DNA from: Endomychus coccineus
Taxonomy: Eukaryota; Arthropoda; Insecta; Coleoptera; Endomychidae
Direction: 5' to 3'
Length of the DNA stretch: 64,000 bases
Assembly (NCBI GenBank): GCA_958510875.1
Contig: OY294067.1
Coordinates: 280,445,242-280,509,241, forward strand
The notes below the pieces were generated by a model. The model saw nothing but the letters and a program-made list of their open reading frames with translations, was not told the DNA's origin and searched no databases. Made by a program: the position numbers and the translations under genes. Shown here one piece after another: positions 9,532-20,599 of the stretch (its first letter is position 1; every line of letters starts with the position of its first letter).

Positions 9532-12500
9532 GTATTTATCTATTTTATGTCTTCATTCTGCAAGAAGTCCTACCCTTCTTGATACTGTGGTACATTTTGA
9601 TAGTTCATGTGACAGCAAGTGTCATTATAAAAGAATGTTATATTTGAAAAAGTCAACCTGACAGCGGTGTCAAATATGAAACATAGATTAGTCAAATACA
9701 TTATGAAGACCATTTGGATAAAATTTCAATGTAACATAGAGGCTAATTTTACGTCTTTCATTATTCATTCCCAATTCCCAGTTTCGATATCGTACAAAAT
9801 AAACTAAAGTTTCCTGTCTGACTAATATAAACTTTTATCCTGTATTTGATTGTAGACAAAATGTTTGATTAAATATGTCATCGATAAAATTATGCGTGTA
9901 TACATTTCATCTAGCAAGATGAACGATTTAATAAATTCGTTTTAATGTAGATATTTGCTCTGAGTTTTATGGATCTGTTCGTGTCATTGGAATTCATTTT
10001 CGTTTTATTGCTTTTGTGGTTTATTGTATTTGTATTGTGAACGATAATACAGTCTATTTAGTTTTATCGAGTCATATACTAGACCGTATTGTTGATTGAA
10101 GTCTCTTCCATGCGTCCGATTTTTATATAGATCGTAATCCTAGAAATATGTCGCTAGGTGATAGTTTCCCAAGAACCATTTCTAGAGTTGAGATTATATT
10201 TGATATGTCCTTGTAAATAATGCCCATTAATGAAGGAAACATATTCGATTATTAGTGCAATTCTATATCGAAAGCAAGCAGCTTTGCAATTGAGGCGCTC
10301 TTTGCAAAACACCCATATGATTTGAAAATGGCCCCTTCAAGAAAAGCAAAATGAAAAATTATATCATCATATTGGAAAATATGTCTAATTGTCAAGGGTA
10401 GGTACCTCTTAACCAACTTGAAAGTGTTTGTAAGCCAGCTGGTATGAAATTAAACACCTTTCATTCAGTTTATTAAAGATTCAAATATTGTATTAAATAA
10501 TAATAATAATAATAATAATAATAAGCAGTTTAAACAGTTACACAAGGTGTATAAGTTTACACCTCTCCATGATTGAGAACAAAAAAAAAATTGATCGAAA
10601 ATACTAATTTAGTAACTAAATAAAAAGTAAGTATTAAGAGCATACTCAAATAATAAGCTATATTTGTTTATCAGATCAATTTTAGAATGTCTGCTTGTAT
10701 TCTATACAAAAGTGATCTTTTCCTTTGTCTTACAATAAAGCACACTTAAAATAATTCTTAGAATATTATTATTACTTCCTATCAATACTAGAAATCTTTA
10801 TTGTATACTTCATAATTTTGTATCTGTTTGAGTAATTGTTCTTTCTTTTTAATCATAATTTTTCAGGTCATCAAAAGAAAATCGTTGCTGAGTATTGCAA
10901 ACACATTGGTTGGTATTGCTTGAGATGGTAGAGAGCTTAATTTAAAGTTTAGTGCACTTAGCCAAAGACCCTTGTACACTATCCCCTGCTACGTTTTTCT
11001 TGGGATATTCGGATACCCCGCTGCTCCACAGAATCCTAAGATGTTTCAGGGTTAGATCCCGCGTGATGATCCCTGGGCATACCCAGGTAAACCTGGCTCG
11101 GATGAGCGTCGCTTCTCCCCACTGGGGTGGTTTTAATCAGATTTCCGTGATCTGTAAAGATTTCGGAGATTATCCTGATGCTCTGCCTACTATGCGAGAG
11201 TATCTCGTTTGCCCTTAGACCTACCTCATTTCCAAGCAGCGCTTTGGCAGTTCGGCAGTCGTCAATGCATGGTGAGGCTTGATCTTTCAGATGGTTCCGC
11301 AAGAAGAACATACATGAAAAAATAGTTGTTTTGTACCTAACAACTCAGCGTCTTTGAAAAGTTGCACCTTCCCAAGTAACAATCCCATACATAAGATGAC
11401 ATTGTACCAAAGCTTTGTAAATTATTTTTATCTGTGGTTGAAGTAAATATTGTTTCAATAATCTAAGTTTACATTGAAAGCAAAGTTAATGTGGTACATT
11501 GTTTGATTTCTTAGTGGGACATCTATTCATAGATGGCGTGAGATACTTTTGGTCTTTTTCCCTTGTTGTTGAACAGATATCGTTCAGTAACGTTGAAAAC
11601 TTGCTCGTTCCACATATGACCTCAATGAAAAGAGGGAAACAGCTGTCTGGGACTATAGGTTTGTGACGTTACTGATGGATCTTAACTAGAAAGACCTTAT
11701 CATTGTTATCTGATGGCAAAAGTCAACATGAGATGATAATATATTCATATATTCATTTGTTTCTAATTCTCTTACAAACCGTAGTTGTTCACTTTCTACT
11801 AAGCTTTTTAATAAGTTCCAAGTTTCAGCCCTGAAAAATTCTGCAGTATCATCAATGAACCCCTCAATTATTTCATCTCATGGTGGCATAAGTCAGAATT
11901 ATACCAAATAGAATATTCTTGGATCCCTTGGAAACTCTAATACAATTCGCCTATACTACAACCACGAGCTTTACGAGGGTATTGGCCAAGCGGGCCGAGT
12001 AAGGTCTGATGTTACCGAATCAGTACGTGTTTTATACAAAATAAAGGGATGTTTGAGGCTGATTTGAGGAAACTATCATGGAATACATGGGCATTTAACA
12101 TGTTCGTCTGAGGTTTATAATTAACACAACCCTAGCTATATATCACACAAGTCACTTAAGCAATTTTGCCATAATTGGAAACGGAAAGTTCCTATTTACA
12201 TTTAGTAAATCGATGAAACCCGATTGATTACCACAATCCATTAGGTCGAATAAAGCACGTCCGCTTACCGCATATACGTATATAAGCGCAACCGAAATGC
12301 TTCGATGAATTAATTTGCAAGCACGACTTCCATTTTAAATGGTAATGCGGCCGTTGGAAAAACGTTTACAACTTATGCTGTGAACTTTGGCGTCGATAAT
12401 AAGTTATCCCTCGTTCTCCTATATTTTGAAGCTGTTTCATTGACGTGGGTTCCTCAAAAAGAGTTTGATACGTTTTATAAATCTATAATTCATGCACATA

Positions 12501-13487
12501 GGCGGAAACAATTTTTACTTTTACTTCAGTCAACTTGGTCCGAAGGATGTTTCTTGGAAGGGAGAAAATATATTTTGAATTCAAAAAGCTTCCAGAAATT
12601 CAATTACAATCTCTTTGTGCTAAGGATTTATAAAATTTTCTCTCAGTAGGCTATTAGGCATTGCTTTTTATGTCAACTGACAATTCGATAAATTGGAGAA
12701 ACAACAACAATTCGAAAATATAAGACAACATAAATCAAAATGAGCGAAATCTACAGCGTATCTTTCATAATAATGACGCAACATCTTGGAGAACCCGACT
12801 TAATTTGCTGTCTGCTTGTTTGGCGATCATCTTAAACGTTGAATATTTGACCAACGCGCCATAGTTACAACTACTCTGACATTTCTCGCATACGCTTTGA
12901 AATATGTCTTAAATTTTCATAAAACAAATTTAATTTAATGTATATTGTGAAATAATCGAGAAAGCATTGCGACTTGATTTGAATATATATCTCATTATAT
13001 TATGAAATGGATTGATTTTGACAATGGGTACTTCATTATGTCTAACTTTGTACCAGGAAGTGAGCACATAGCACATGGACATGATCCAACCTTCTAAATA
13101 AGAAAATTACATTGATGTGAATGAAAAGACAAAACGCCTAGCCTAAAGTGTCAAGTGTTCCTTTATATGACCTGGACCATTGTGGGAAACAATTGGAATA
13201 TAGGGAGGAATAAAACAACATCTTGAATTGCAGACTTCAGCAGACATAGAAACTTGAAGAATCTTTATTTCCAGAAGGATTGTTGTTAACGAAACGTCAT
13301 AATATAAGATCGATAATGGGATTAGCGAAGAAGTTAATCGCTCGGATATATCAAAAATTGTCAAATGGAGGAACAATAAAAAACGAAATTCAATCTTTGC
13401 ATGGTAGATAAGAGGTCGAAATGGTATTTCTGCCGACAGGAAGAACAAGTCTTCGCTTCCATTAGAAGCCTGGAATTGGTCTAACAT
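9532..13487. other. Gene-poor stretch, no gene recognised
   Basis: There is a TAA microsatellite at 10496-10523. Open frames at 10952-11218 (plus), 11036-11311 (minus), 12380-12649 (plus) and 13143-13565 (minus) show no motif I recognise. The segment at about 11658-11760 is a diverged partial copy of the MITE described at 34385-34561. The remainder reads as AT-rich unique DNA. Confidence 0.5.
10496..10523 (+). repeat. TAA trinucleotide microsatellite
   Basis: An uninterrupted run of about nine TAA units. LINE tails of this type occur elsewhere in the window at 41478 and 47941, so this could mark the 3' end of a minus-strand LINE, but no coding remnant was found next to it. Confidence 0.9.
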
Positions 13488-13590
13488 AAGAGGTGAAAAG
13501 TTCCTGAAAAATAAAACAGATGGCGCCACAATCGGAAATCCCATGTGAGATTTGTGATGTACCATCTTTAACTAGAAGGCATTCAGACTT
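13488..13590 (+). mobile_element. Mariner 5' end fragment
   Basis: This matches the 5' terminal repeat and 5' UTR of the mariner copies at 57383 and 44863: GGTGAAAAGTTCCTGAAAAA, then AAACAGATGGCGCCACAATC, then the TTTGTGATGTACCATC block. The outermost CGAGGGCAA is missing and the copy stops before the transposase start. It overlaps an apparent minus-strand open frame (13143-13565) that is therefore not a gene. Confidence 0.85.
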
Positions 13591-13656
13591 ATTGAGTGGA
13601 GAAGTGTTGATTCTGAAATATACGTTTTTCCATGAAACTAATCAGTTTGTGAGAAA

Positions 13657-14173
13657 TATACAGATTGTTTCAGTTTTTTCGTTCATAACTTCGGCAAACG
13701 ATAAAACTTCTAAAAATAATAGGGGTCTTTCATATAAAATTTTTCTCTAAATTACTTCCTTTCCGAGATACAGGGTGTTGGAATTTTAAAAAATTATTAC
13801 ATTTTCTCCAATATCTTCTAAACAAATGAAGATTTTTAGCTCAAACTTAGTAAACTTTACTTTTACTAGATGAGAAATTTTTTTAGTGACAAAAAGTTCT
13901 TGAGACGAATACAGTAGCGTAGTGGGGTTTTATACGCATTTAAACCACTTAAACTTCTACGCCAATGGTCATAAATTATTATCGTATACAAATTTAAAAA
14001 CTTCCATTTATTTTCTATAAAAAAGTATTCTTGATAGATTTCACTTAGAGGCTTCCTGTTCGAGCTATTTCGATTTTTCTAATCAGGGTTATCTTATGGA
14101 ATTTCTTTTGAAACGCTATTTAAAAAGTAAAAAAATATGTTATGAACGAAAAAACTGAAACACCCTGTATACA
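13657..14173 (+). mobile_element. Non-autonomous TIR element, about 515 bp
   Basis: The two ends are inverted copies over about 32 bases: TATACAGATTGTTTCAGTTT on the left and the inverse of TATACAGGGTGTTTCAGTTT on the right, both continuing into TTCGTTCATAAC. Repeated TA at each end would fit a TA target duplication. No coding motif is present. A diverged relative of its interior (GAGATACAGGG next to GGTGTTG) lies on the minus strand at about 31440-31490. Superfamily is uncertain. Confidence 0.65.
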
Positions 14174-14486
14174 TAGACAAGACGAAAAATGTTAAATTTA
14201 TTTTTTTAATTTCTCTATAGTTTATATGTTAGAACTGCACTGTGAACGTGGAATCTAAGTAGGATCCAATTGTTCGTGACAAATATGTGTTTATATCAGG
14301 AAAACATAATTAATGTACACGTGGAAGCTTGTGATGATAATCATTCTCCCAAAGCCGAAAATTGAATTTTATGGGATCACACAGTGATAATGTTCCAGTA
14401 CAAAGAATACCCGTGATTCTTACACGTCGTTGGTAGCGAAAATGATGCAGTGCTTTGATTTTCATCAACGTTTTTTTATTGACCTC

Positions 14487-14725
14487 TCTAGAGCATCGTA
14501 GAAATGTGGGCGATCTCTCCCTTTTCTATAGATACTTCCATAGTCGGTGGTCATCAGAAATCTCCGTCTGTTATTCCCCCACAAGATATTCCAGATAGGT
14601 GGACCATGCGAGCTCAAGCCCCATTTTTCATGGAACGGCAAAGTTGTGGAACTCTTTGTCTAGTGAGGTATTTCCTGATGCCTTCTTTCAAAAAAAATTC
14701 CAAGGCATCCTCTCGGGTGGACTAA
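14487..14725 (+). pseudogene. CR1/jockey-type LINE, RT C-terminal fragment
   Basis: Frames on the plus strand give the signature end of an arthropod LINE ORF2: L-E-H-R-R-N-V, then S-L-F-Y-R-Y-F-H, then after a frame change T-A-K-L-W-N-S-L-S-S-E-V-F-P-D-A. The same signature recurs at 29760-30135 (minus), 34585-34755 (minus) and 40390-40672 (plus), so the window carries at least four tails of one LINE family. The piece is short, frameshifted, and without RT catalytic motifs. Confidence 0.75.
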
Positions 14726-14729
14726 ATGA

Positions 14730-15518
14730 AAAGAACATTTTGAATGCTAATCATGTTTTCTGATGACACTGTGGAACCGAAACGTAAGTTGAATCTGATA
14801 TAACTCATTAACTTCGTAGTTATTACACGTCGTCTATGAAGATAAGAAAAGTCAAAGTTTGCTCATAAATTAGAGTGAAACATGGTAATATAATAACACG
14901 TTTTCGCATTACAGTCCAAACTCCAGACCTGTGAACATTCTCCGAATACATTACAATCATCAGCTCTCCATTTACTATGACATAGTGTTTTATTAAAACT
15001 TATCATGTTAGTTTGAGACTTGTAAAGAATATGTCGGCTGTTTCGACTGATATCCGTATCAGCTAATATTGTCACTCAATTCCAACGAATGAGTCGACAA
15101 ACTGATTTGTCATAATCTGGCAAATGCCAAATAGGTGATACATTTATAACGTTTGTCCGATATTACGAAAGTAATATAGTGCAATAAAATTGAATTGAAT
15201 CGAAATTTACAATTAGAACTTGTAATTGCATTCTTCCTGTTATCTTGTCAATCTCCAGGGTTTAAGATCAACGCTAAAAATATCCGAGCTTTTTAGACCG
15301 CAAGAATGTTTGATAAATAAAAGTTAGCACCTAAATGCCTCGTCAGTTCAATATAGAATAATTTGATGAAATTCCTGAACTAATACGACCTATCCAGCTG
15401 CAAGAATTTCAACATTGATGTAAGGAAAACAAATTAAATTCAACTGATCAATTTGAAATTGGATCGACTTCATTTGTTAGGTTGCCTCATCGAAATATTT
15501 TATGGCTGGGAATTTTTG
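14730..15518. other. Intervening DNA, no gene recognised
   Basis: I see nothing coding. A CTGATGACACTG...GAAACG word at 14759-14790 resembles the hammerhead-like motifs elsewhere in the window, but no pairing arms can be drawn. Confidence 0.45.
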
Positions 15519-15520
15519 TA

Positions 15521-15623
15521 CGAGGGCAAAGTGAAAAGTCACAGTAAAATGAAACAAGAAATGATTTATTTGGTCAAAACTTATTTTATTTCTCAGCATA
15601 ATCTTCTTGTAGCCCGATACACT
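15521..15623 (-). mobile_element. Mariner 3' terminus (left end of unit)
   Basis: Terminal repeat plus the conserved AAACAAGAAATGATTTATTT and AGCCCGATACACT stretches also found at 3950-4025 and 17060-17125. It covers the 3' UTR and only the last codons of the transposase. The sequence leaves the mariner consensus abruptly after GATACACT. Confidence 0.85.
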
Positions 15624-15707
15624 GTCAACATGACTTTTTCGACTGTTTATTGGTTTCTGATAAACAATTTTCCCTATTCTAAGACGTGTAGGTATCATAC
15701 GTATTAG

Positions 15708-16254
15708 GTGTTTGTAGACGAGATTGTTTGCCAGGGAAAAATATGTAATCAATACGAAACCACAAACGAGCTTCTCTACTATTTAAAATATGGAACAGAC
15801 AAAGATGACCCACCAGTATGGGGTGTAAAGAAACCAACTTATTTTAACGACAACTTTGATTCATTCTATGAGAAAAAATATGACTTGTACGGATCCAACT
15901 TTGTCAGCAATTCGAAGAGTGAAGCAGTGATCCACCAACATGGGATATACCCAAGCATCACGATGCTGTTGTCGCAACAGAGTATGTGACGAGTTGTGTA
16001 TCGATACAAACCTCTATGTCGGTTTTAGATACCCGAACATACACCCAAACCCAAATCACCCAAACTGTCATCAAAGATATTAGTAAGGTTGCTGTTACGG
16101 TACCGTGGAAAAAATTCAAAGATCAGTCCGTCAAGAACCTATCGTCGAAGAACTGTCTCTGGATGTTGAAAATAGTTTGGCAGAAAAATTAACTGTTGAT
16201 AAACGCGAACAATTTAGACGAAGCGTGAGTATAACATCATCATTATTGCAATAA
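15708..16254 (+). pseudogene. Unrecognised protein-coding remnant, two frameshifts
   Basis: Three consecutive plus-strand frames read like one protein joined at two single-base losses. The first (15708-15931) includes L-K-Y-G-T-D-K, D-D-P-P-V-W-G and Y-D-L-Y-G-S-N-F. The second (15929-16104) begins D-P-P-T-W-D-I-P-K and has a Thr/Gln-rich part (T-Y-T-Q-T-Q-I-T-Q-T). The third (16105-16254) is acidic and helical in feel (V-E-E-L-S-L-D-V-E-N, D-K-R-E-Q-F-R-R-S). The P-P-x-W motif occurs twice. A perfect donor-like GTGAGT lies at 16225-16230, so the reading may really be an exon ending there. No family was recognised. It sits between inverted mariner 3' ends, which could mean capture of a host exon. 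It could instead be a decayed gene of an unknown element. Confidence 0.4.
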
Positions 16255-16944
16255 ATGTGAAGACAATACGATTGCACTGCTCCATATTCCAAACTCGGAG
16301 TTATTCTAAAGAGAATATATGTGTCCTTCGTGAGGCCCGTATCTTGGTATTTAAAGATAAAACAAGTCGTCTTCAGAAAACAGGATAATAGTAACAAGTC
16401 GGCCATCGTCGCCGTACATAATTGAACCATTGTCAGGAAGACCGAATATTCGTCTAATATTATTTTTCCACAAACTTCCTGAGTTATGTTTCCAGTACTT
16501 GCTCAGACGACATCCAGAATGTTGCCTCATCATTAATAGAATCTCCGCAACAGTAAAATAGGTTTTCCGCTGTTTCTCTTCATACAGATGCGACAAACAC
16601 GAGATTCAAAGTGGCGAAATAACACCACCAGTTTTAATTAGTTCACGTTATCGAGACTCTGTAATTCAGTTTACACTATCATGATTGTTTCCCTTAAAAT
16701 TATAAATTATCGAAATCATTATGAAATAAAGCGAAATATTTCATAGGAAAGAGTTTATTACAACCAGTAACAAAGCGACCATTATGCTAATTCTAATGAA
16801 TGGAAATGTTGCATGCATTTCTTGCCTGAAATAAACATCAAATATTCCTGGTAGTTAATAAGTATTTCGCTTCCTTGTTCAATCTTAGTTTAGATTCCGT
16901 TTACATAAGTCTTTGATAATGCATCGCAGTTGCAAAGTGCTTCA

Positions 16945-17139
16945 GGAAAGCGATTGGGCTTTAACGATGAGGTCATCGCTGAAACGAACGCCTATTTCAA
17001 AGGATTGCCGAAATCGTATTATTTGGAAGGGAACGAAGCGTATCGGGCTACAAAGAGATGACGTTGAGAAATAAAATAACTTTTGACCAAATAAATCATT
17101 TCTTGTTTCATTTTTCAGGGACTTTTCACCTTGTCCTCG
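16945..17139 (+). mobile_element. Mariner C-terminus and 3' terminus (right end of unit)
   Basis: Plus-strand coding for the last residues of the transposase is recognisable: F-N-D-E-V-I-A-E-T, A-Y-F-K-G-L-P-K-S-Y-Y-L-E, Y-R-A-T-K-R and stop. The 3' UTR and the terminal repeat GGGACTTTTCACCTTGTCC follow. The segment starts at the equivalent of G-K-R-F-G in the intact protein, so upstream catalytic motifs are missing. Confidence 0.85.
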
Positions 17140-17141
17140 TA

Positions 17142-19260
17142 TAATATAAAAATCAGTATTCACGTTTGTGGATGTTCATGTTATAGTATGTTCACATTAC
17201 CGAGCTTCTACTGTATATGAAAAACTGTCTTTTACGTTCATTTTAACGCCAGTGATTGAAAATTTTTATCAAAGAATGTCTCGTTTAAATGAATTTTCTA
17301 TTCATATTTTTCAATGCATACAGCTTGAGTTTCACAAATCGGTATATACGACAGTCTTGCGAGTTCGAGCGAGCCAGACGCATTTTATTATTTCACAAGA
17401 TAGACAAGGATAAAGCTATCAAGTATTTAGAAAGATTGGACATGGTCATGTGAAAAAGGCCTCATCTTCTGAATATTTTGGATCATCAAATGACAAAAGT
17501 TGCCATAGCGTGTACACACTATGCTATGCTATATAAAACCAATTTCATTCAAGTTAAATAAATTCCTTTTATTCCCACAGAATCATTGAAACCCACATTT
17601 CGTAAATTTATCAGTCCATAGCGTACTTAAATATTAAGAAATGGTCACACAATGCAGCATATGTGTGGAGTAAATTGCTTTCCAGTGAGAAACATTTTCT
17701 CACGAATCGAGCAACGTCATATTTTCAGATGGAGATAAATAATTCCATTGTTCTCATAATTTAAAAATAACAGACATTTAGAATAGTTTGAAGGCAATTG
17801 TAAAGAGAGGAGCGACTTTTTGACATGCAGCTAAGCTATAAAACTTCAATGGGAATATTAAAACTCTTGCTGAATTTGCATTTGTCTTTTTTCTATGGAA
17901 AATTTCTTTCAGAAACTACAACTCACAGTCAAACTATTACAGCGAAGTATTCATCCAGATTTGATGTTCATTTTGCATACCGGTTTTGTATATTAAAAAA
18001 GACGATGCCTGCCACATCTAATCCACGTGATTAAACTTTTGGAATATAATATCAAATAGAATTTCAGGCTATTATTCATTATGTGATCAGACCTATGGCA
18101 TATTTTGAAGGATTCAGTTCACGTGATATACACCATTTCGTGGCCTGTTAGATACCATTAAAGACTTTAATTCATCGAAAGAGAATATGTTAGGTCTATC
18201 TGAGCTTTGATTTGTTGCTGCAGGAAGGTCATGAGTTATTCCTATTTCCTTTTACTCCGCAATATAGACCTCAAATAAACAAATAAAGAGTAGTCGTATC
18301 AAAGAAACGAAACTCAAATTCATATTGTCAATGTTAGTATGGTAAAGAAGTCTGGAACACCTGAAAAATCTTGCAAAATATTTGTTTCTTGCATTTTCTT
18401 GAAACCTTAAGAAACAATATAATTTGTATGTATAACATTAAAAACATGTGATCTTTCTCTGTATCCAACGAAAAATAAGGGATGCCTTTTTGAAATATTC
18501 GCCTCCTTTCACCTTGCAAATGTATGTCACTGTACATAGAATAAATTATTTTGTAAGAAGGCAAATTTAAAATACCATATGATCACTACGGGCGTTTTTG
18601 CGAAAAAAAAATATTTTGCGAGATTTTTCAGGTGGTTCAAACTTCTTATCCACACTGTATATGAAGGACGTTGATGTTGATGAATCATAGTTCCCATTTT
18701 GTGAACTTTCGTAAGTTCTTTTCAGAATGGAAATGGAATGATAATAGTTCTTAGAAGAAATGGGTGTTGTAAGAAATAAATAGAACAAACAGTGGAGATA
18801 AGAAATTGTTTAAGAGATATTATTATAATCTAATCGACTCGCAAATGTATACATAGGCGAATACTTATCATTATATAAGAATTAAGTTAAGGAATACCAA
18901 TAACAAGTCAGGAATGTGGACGATAATATTTGTAAATAAACACACATATCACCTAAATTATTTATAAATAACTGTGAAGTATATTCTTATGTTACGAGTT
19001 CGATAATCAACATTTGAATATCAATAATACGTATATTAGTCTTGTATGTCTAAATATATACTCAGTTAATAAATACGTATCTATTATTTATTCTATCACA
19101 GCAACGCAACGTAATTTCACAGTTTCGGAACATTTTTCAAGGTGATTTGTTTCCCGGATTTCACATAATATCAGGATAATCACCTGATGTTCCCTATTGG
19201 AATAAGCCAAATTCAAGTTTTGAAAAAGTGACTATCATAGAACAAGAAAATTTCAAATAT
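17142..19260. other. Intergenic DNA, nothing recognised
   Basis: AT-rich DNA with short open frames only. I find no transposase, RT or RNA-gene motif and no long repeat. Confidence 0.5.
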
Positions 19261-19412
19261 TGCTGAGGACGCTTCGGCTATCAAGTAGGCATCATCAGAG
19301 TAAACTAAATTATAAATCAAAATCTAAAGCCTATCTAAATACTATTTGAGGAAAATAATGCAAAGAAGGGGTACCCTCAGCAGGAGATAAGTCGGAATTC
19401 AATAAGTTGGTT

Positions 19413-19649
19413 TTAAGTTTGAACGTACTGGGTTTTAAAAGTAATAAACTTTCTTGAGAAATGATGTGGACCTGTATTCAAAATATGTTCGGCTAACTCT
19501 GATTTTTCACCATTATTTTTCTTCATTTGGGCAAAATGCTCTTTATACAGAGTTAGAATGTTCCTTTTAGTTTGACCCACATAGCATTTTGAACACGACT
19601 CACTCGATTTTGTACATCCCGGATTTGTCGAAGTCGAAAACTTTATCAA
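19413..19649 (-). pseudogene. GIY-YIG endonuclease domain of Penelope-like element
   Basis: The minus-strand frame gives C-Y-V-G-Q-T-K-R-N-I, matching the second half of the GIY-YIG core, then Y-K-E-H-F-A-Q, and K-S-E-L-A-E-H-I-L-N-T-G, the helix with conserved Glu/His residues. The first half of the core is degraded (C-T-K-S-S-E-S-C-S-K). Penelope-like elements carry this domain at the C-terminus of their RT, and the upstream frame (19659-20140) fits an RT end. The frame break at about 19650 separates the two. It has no intact start. Confidence 0.75.
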
Positions 19650-19658
19650 AGGAGTTGC

Positions 19659-20140
19659 CTAAATGTTTTTTTCGCTTGTTCTTACATCTATAAAGTGGTT
19701 GTATTGCAAATTTAGTAAATTATGGCTTTTATAAATTACTGAAGGATGATAGGTGAATCTTTTGACTTTTATGGAAGTATTTGAAGGTAATGACTCTAAC
19801 TTGGTTCTTTTTTGTTTAGAAATTGAATTATTAATCGAGGATTTATCGAAACCATTGTCCAACGCTTTTTTGTTGAAGTTTCGCAACTTCGTTGTTGTAA
19901 TTTTGCTGGCTCAATGGGACATTCAATAATCTATGAACAATACTATTAAAGGGAGCTATTTTTTATTCAAATGGTGTAGCTGAATCCGCCGGAGTATACC
20001 TATTTGTTTGAGTAGGTTATCTCTATATGTCAAAATCCAATTGATTACCATAATGTTGATATCAAGGAAAGAAAGCTGATTATCTGTTTCCAGTTTCGAG
20101 AGTGAATTTCAGTGGATCAAATTGGCTATTAAACGTGTTC
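19659..20140 (-). pseudogene. Penelope-like RT, C-terminal part
   Basis: Frames on the minus strand include D-A-D-L-L-L-N-T, P-L-K-F-T-L-E, then after a frameshift Q-L-S-F-L-D-I-N-I, a W-x-L-x-Y region, and a thumb-like block L-R-N-F-N-K-K-A-L-D-N-G-F, ending Y-K-S-H-N-L-L-N-L. F-L-D-I/V just downstream of the palm is typical of this RT class. The catalytic D-D box is not in the preserved part. Stops and frameshifts are frequent. Confidence 0.65.
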
Positions 20141-20241
20141 AGAAGTAAATCAGCATCATAAGTAAAGATAACCATCATCAGAGTAAACTAAATAATAACT
20201 CAAAATGTGCCTGGTTATTTTGATTTATAATCTAGTTTACT

Positions 20242-20275
20242 CTGATGATGGCTACTTGGTAGCCGAAAGGTCCTC
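20242..20275 (+). ncRNA. Hammerhead-like motif, Penelope terminus (plus copy)
   Basis: CTGATGA (20242-20248) is followed by one T and a perfect 6-bp hairpin (GGCTAC, loop TTG, GTAGCC; 20250-20264) and then GAAA (20265-20268). That is the hammerhead core order: CUGANGA, stem II, GAAA. I cannot draw a convincing stem I or stem III, since TTTACT before the core does not pair with TCCTCAG after it. It is a degenerate or incomplete motif. Hammerhead motifs in Penelope-like elements are established knowledge. Confidence 0.45.
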
Positions 20276-20534
20276 AGTACTCTAAGAGTATTTTTAGTGG
20301 ATAAGGGTCATTATTTCTTATTTATAGTGTTATAGTGTATTTTCAGTGTGATCTTTTCATAGGTTATTAATGCGATCAGTGATACACTCGAAACCGGGTA
20401 TGTATTTGACGAAAATACTAGGATAACCTGAAATCACAGCTGTAGGTGAGTGATAACTGATAAGTCTCGAGGCACGGAGGTCGCAAATACATGTTATACT
20501 TCGTTCAAGCCTGACTAATAAAATTATAAATATT

Positions 20535-20595
20535 TAATGCCTCACGTACCGATCCTTCAAATTACGATCTTCATCAGTTATCTCACATTCCACAC
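20535..20595 (-). ncRNA. Decayed hammerhead-like motif
   Basis: The minus strand reads AACTGATGAAGATCG, then GGATCGGTACGTGAGG. It keeps the CTGATGA box and paired GATC arms like the 55455 motif, but the GAAA box has become GGTA. It marks a second Penelope-type terminus beside the element ending at 20275. Confidence 0.35.
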
Positions 20596-20599
20596 ATTC

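Larger units (their letters stand above)
15521..17139 (+). mobile_element. TA-flanked unit bounded by inverted mariner 3' ends
   Basis: The left end (15521-15623) is a mariner 3' terminus pointing outward: CGAGGGCAAAGTGAAAAGTC. The right end (16945-17139) is the same terminus in the opposite orientation, ending ACCTTGTCCTCG. TA lies immediately outside both ends (15519-15520 and 17140-17141), the target dinucleotide of mariner. Between them are about 1.3 kb of unrelated DNA including a frameshifted coding remnant. The simplest readings are a composite mobile unit made from two mariner 3' ends, or two independent fragments that happen to face each other. The matching TA flanks favour the first, weakly. 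Confidence 0.5.
19264..20275 (-). mobile_element. Penelope-like element, degenerate, with inverted tail
   Basis: Minus-strand Penelope-like retroelement: the C-terminal part of the RT and a GIY-YIG endonuclease domain (19413-20140) are flanked by two copies of one terminal motif in opposite orientation. The downstream copy is on the minus strand (about 19264-19310) and the upstream copy on the plus strand (20230-20275). Each contains TTTACTCTGATGATG, a hairpin and a GAA-rich core, followed by GTCCTCAG. A further inverted pair (20168-20185 and 20232-20250) shares CATCATCAGAGTAAACTA. Inverted tails at the 5' side are a known feature of this class. Many frameshifts show it is dead. Confidence 0.75.

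Noticed and set aside
10952..11311. Opposing open frames that might be an RNase H or zinc-knuckle LINE tail
   Set aside because: W-V-C-P-G and similar bits can be found on the minus strand, but no ordered set of family motifs follows.
14759..14795. Possible hammerhead: CTGATGA then GAAACGTAAG
   Set aside because: Flanks do not pair as helix I and no helix II can be drawn.
16131..16596. Minus-strand frames with a Y-G-D-D-like word as an RT
   Set aside because: No other RT motif in order; the opposite strand is equally open.
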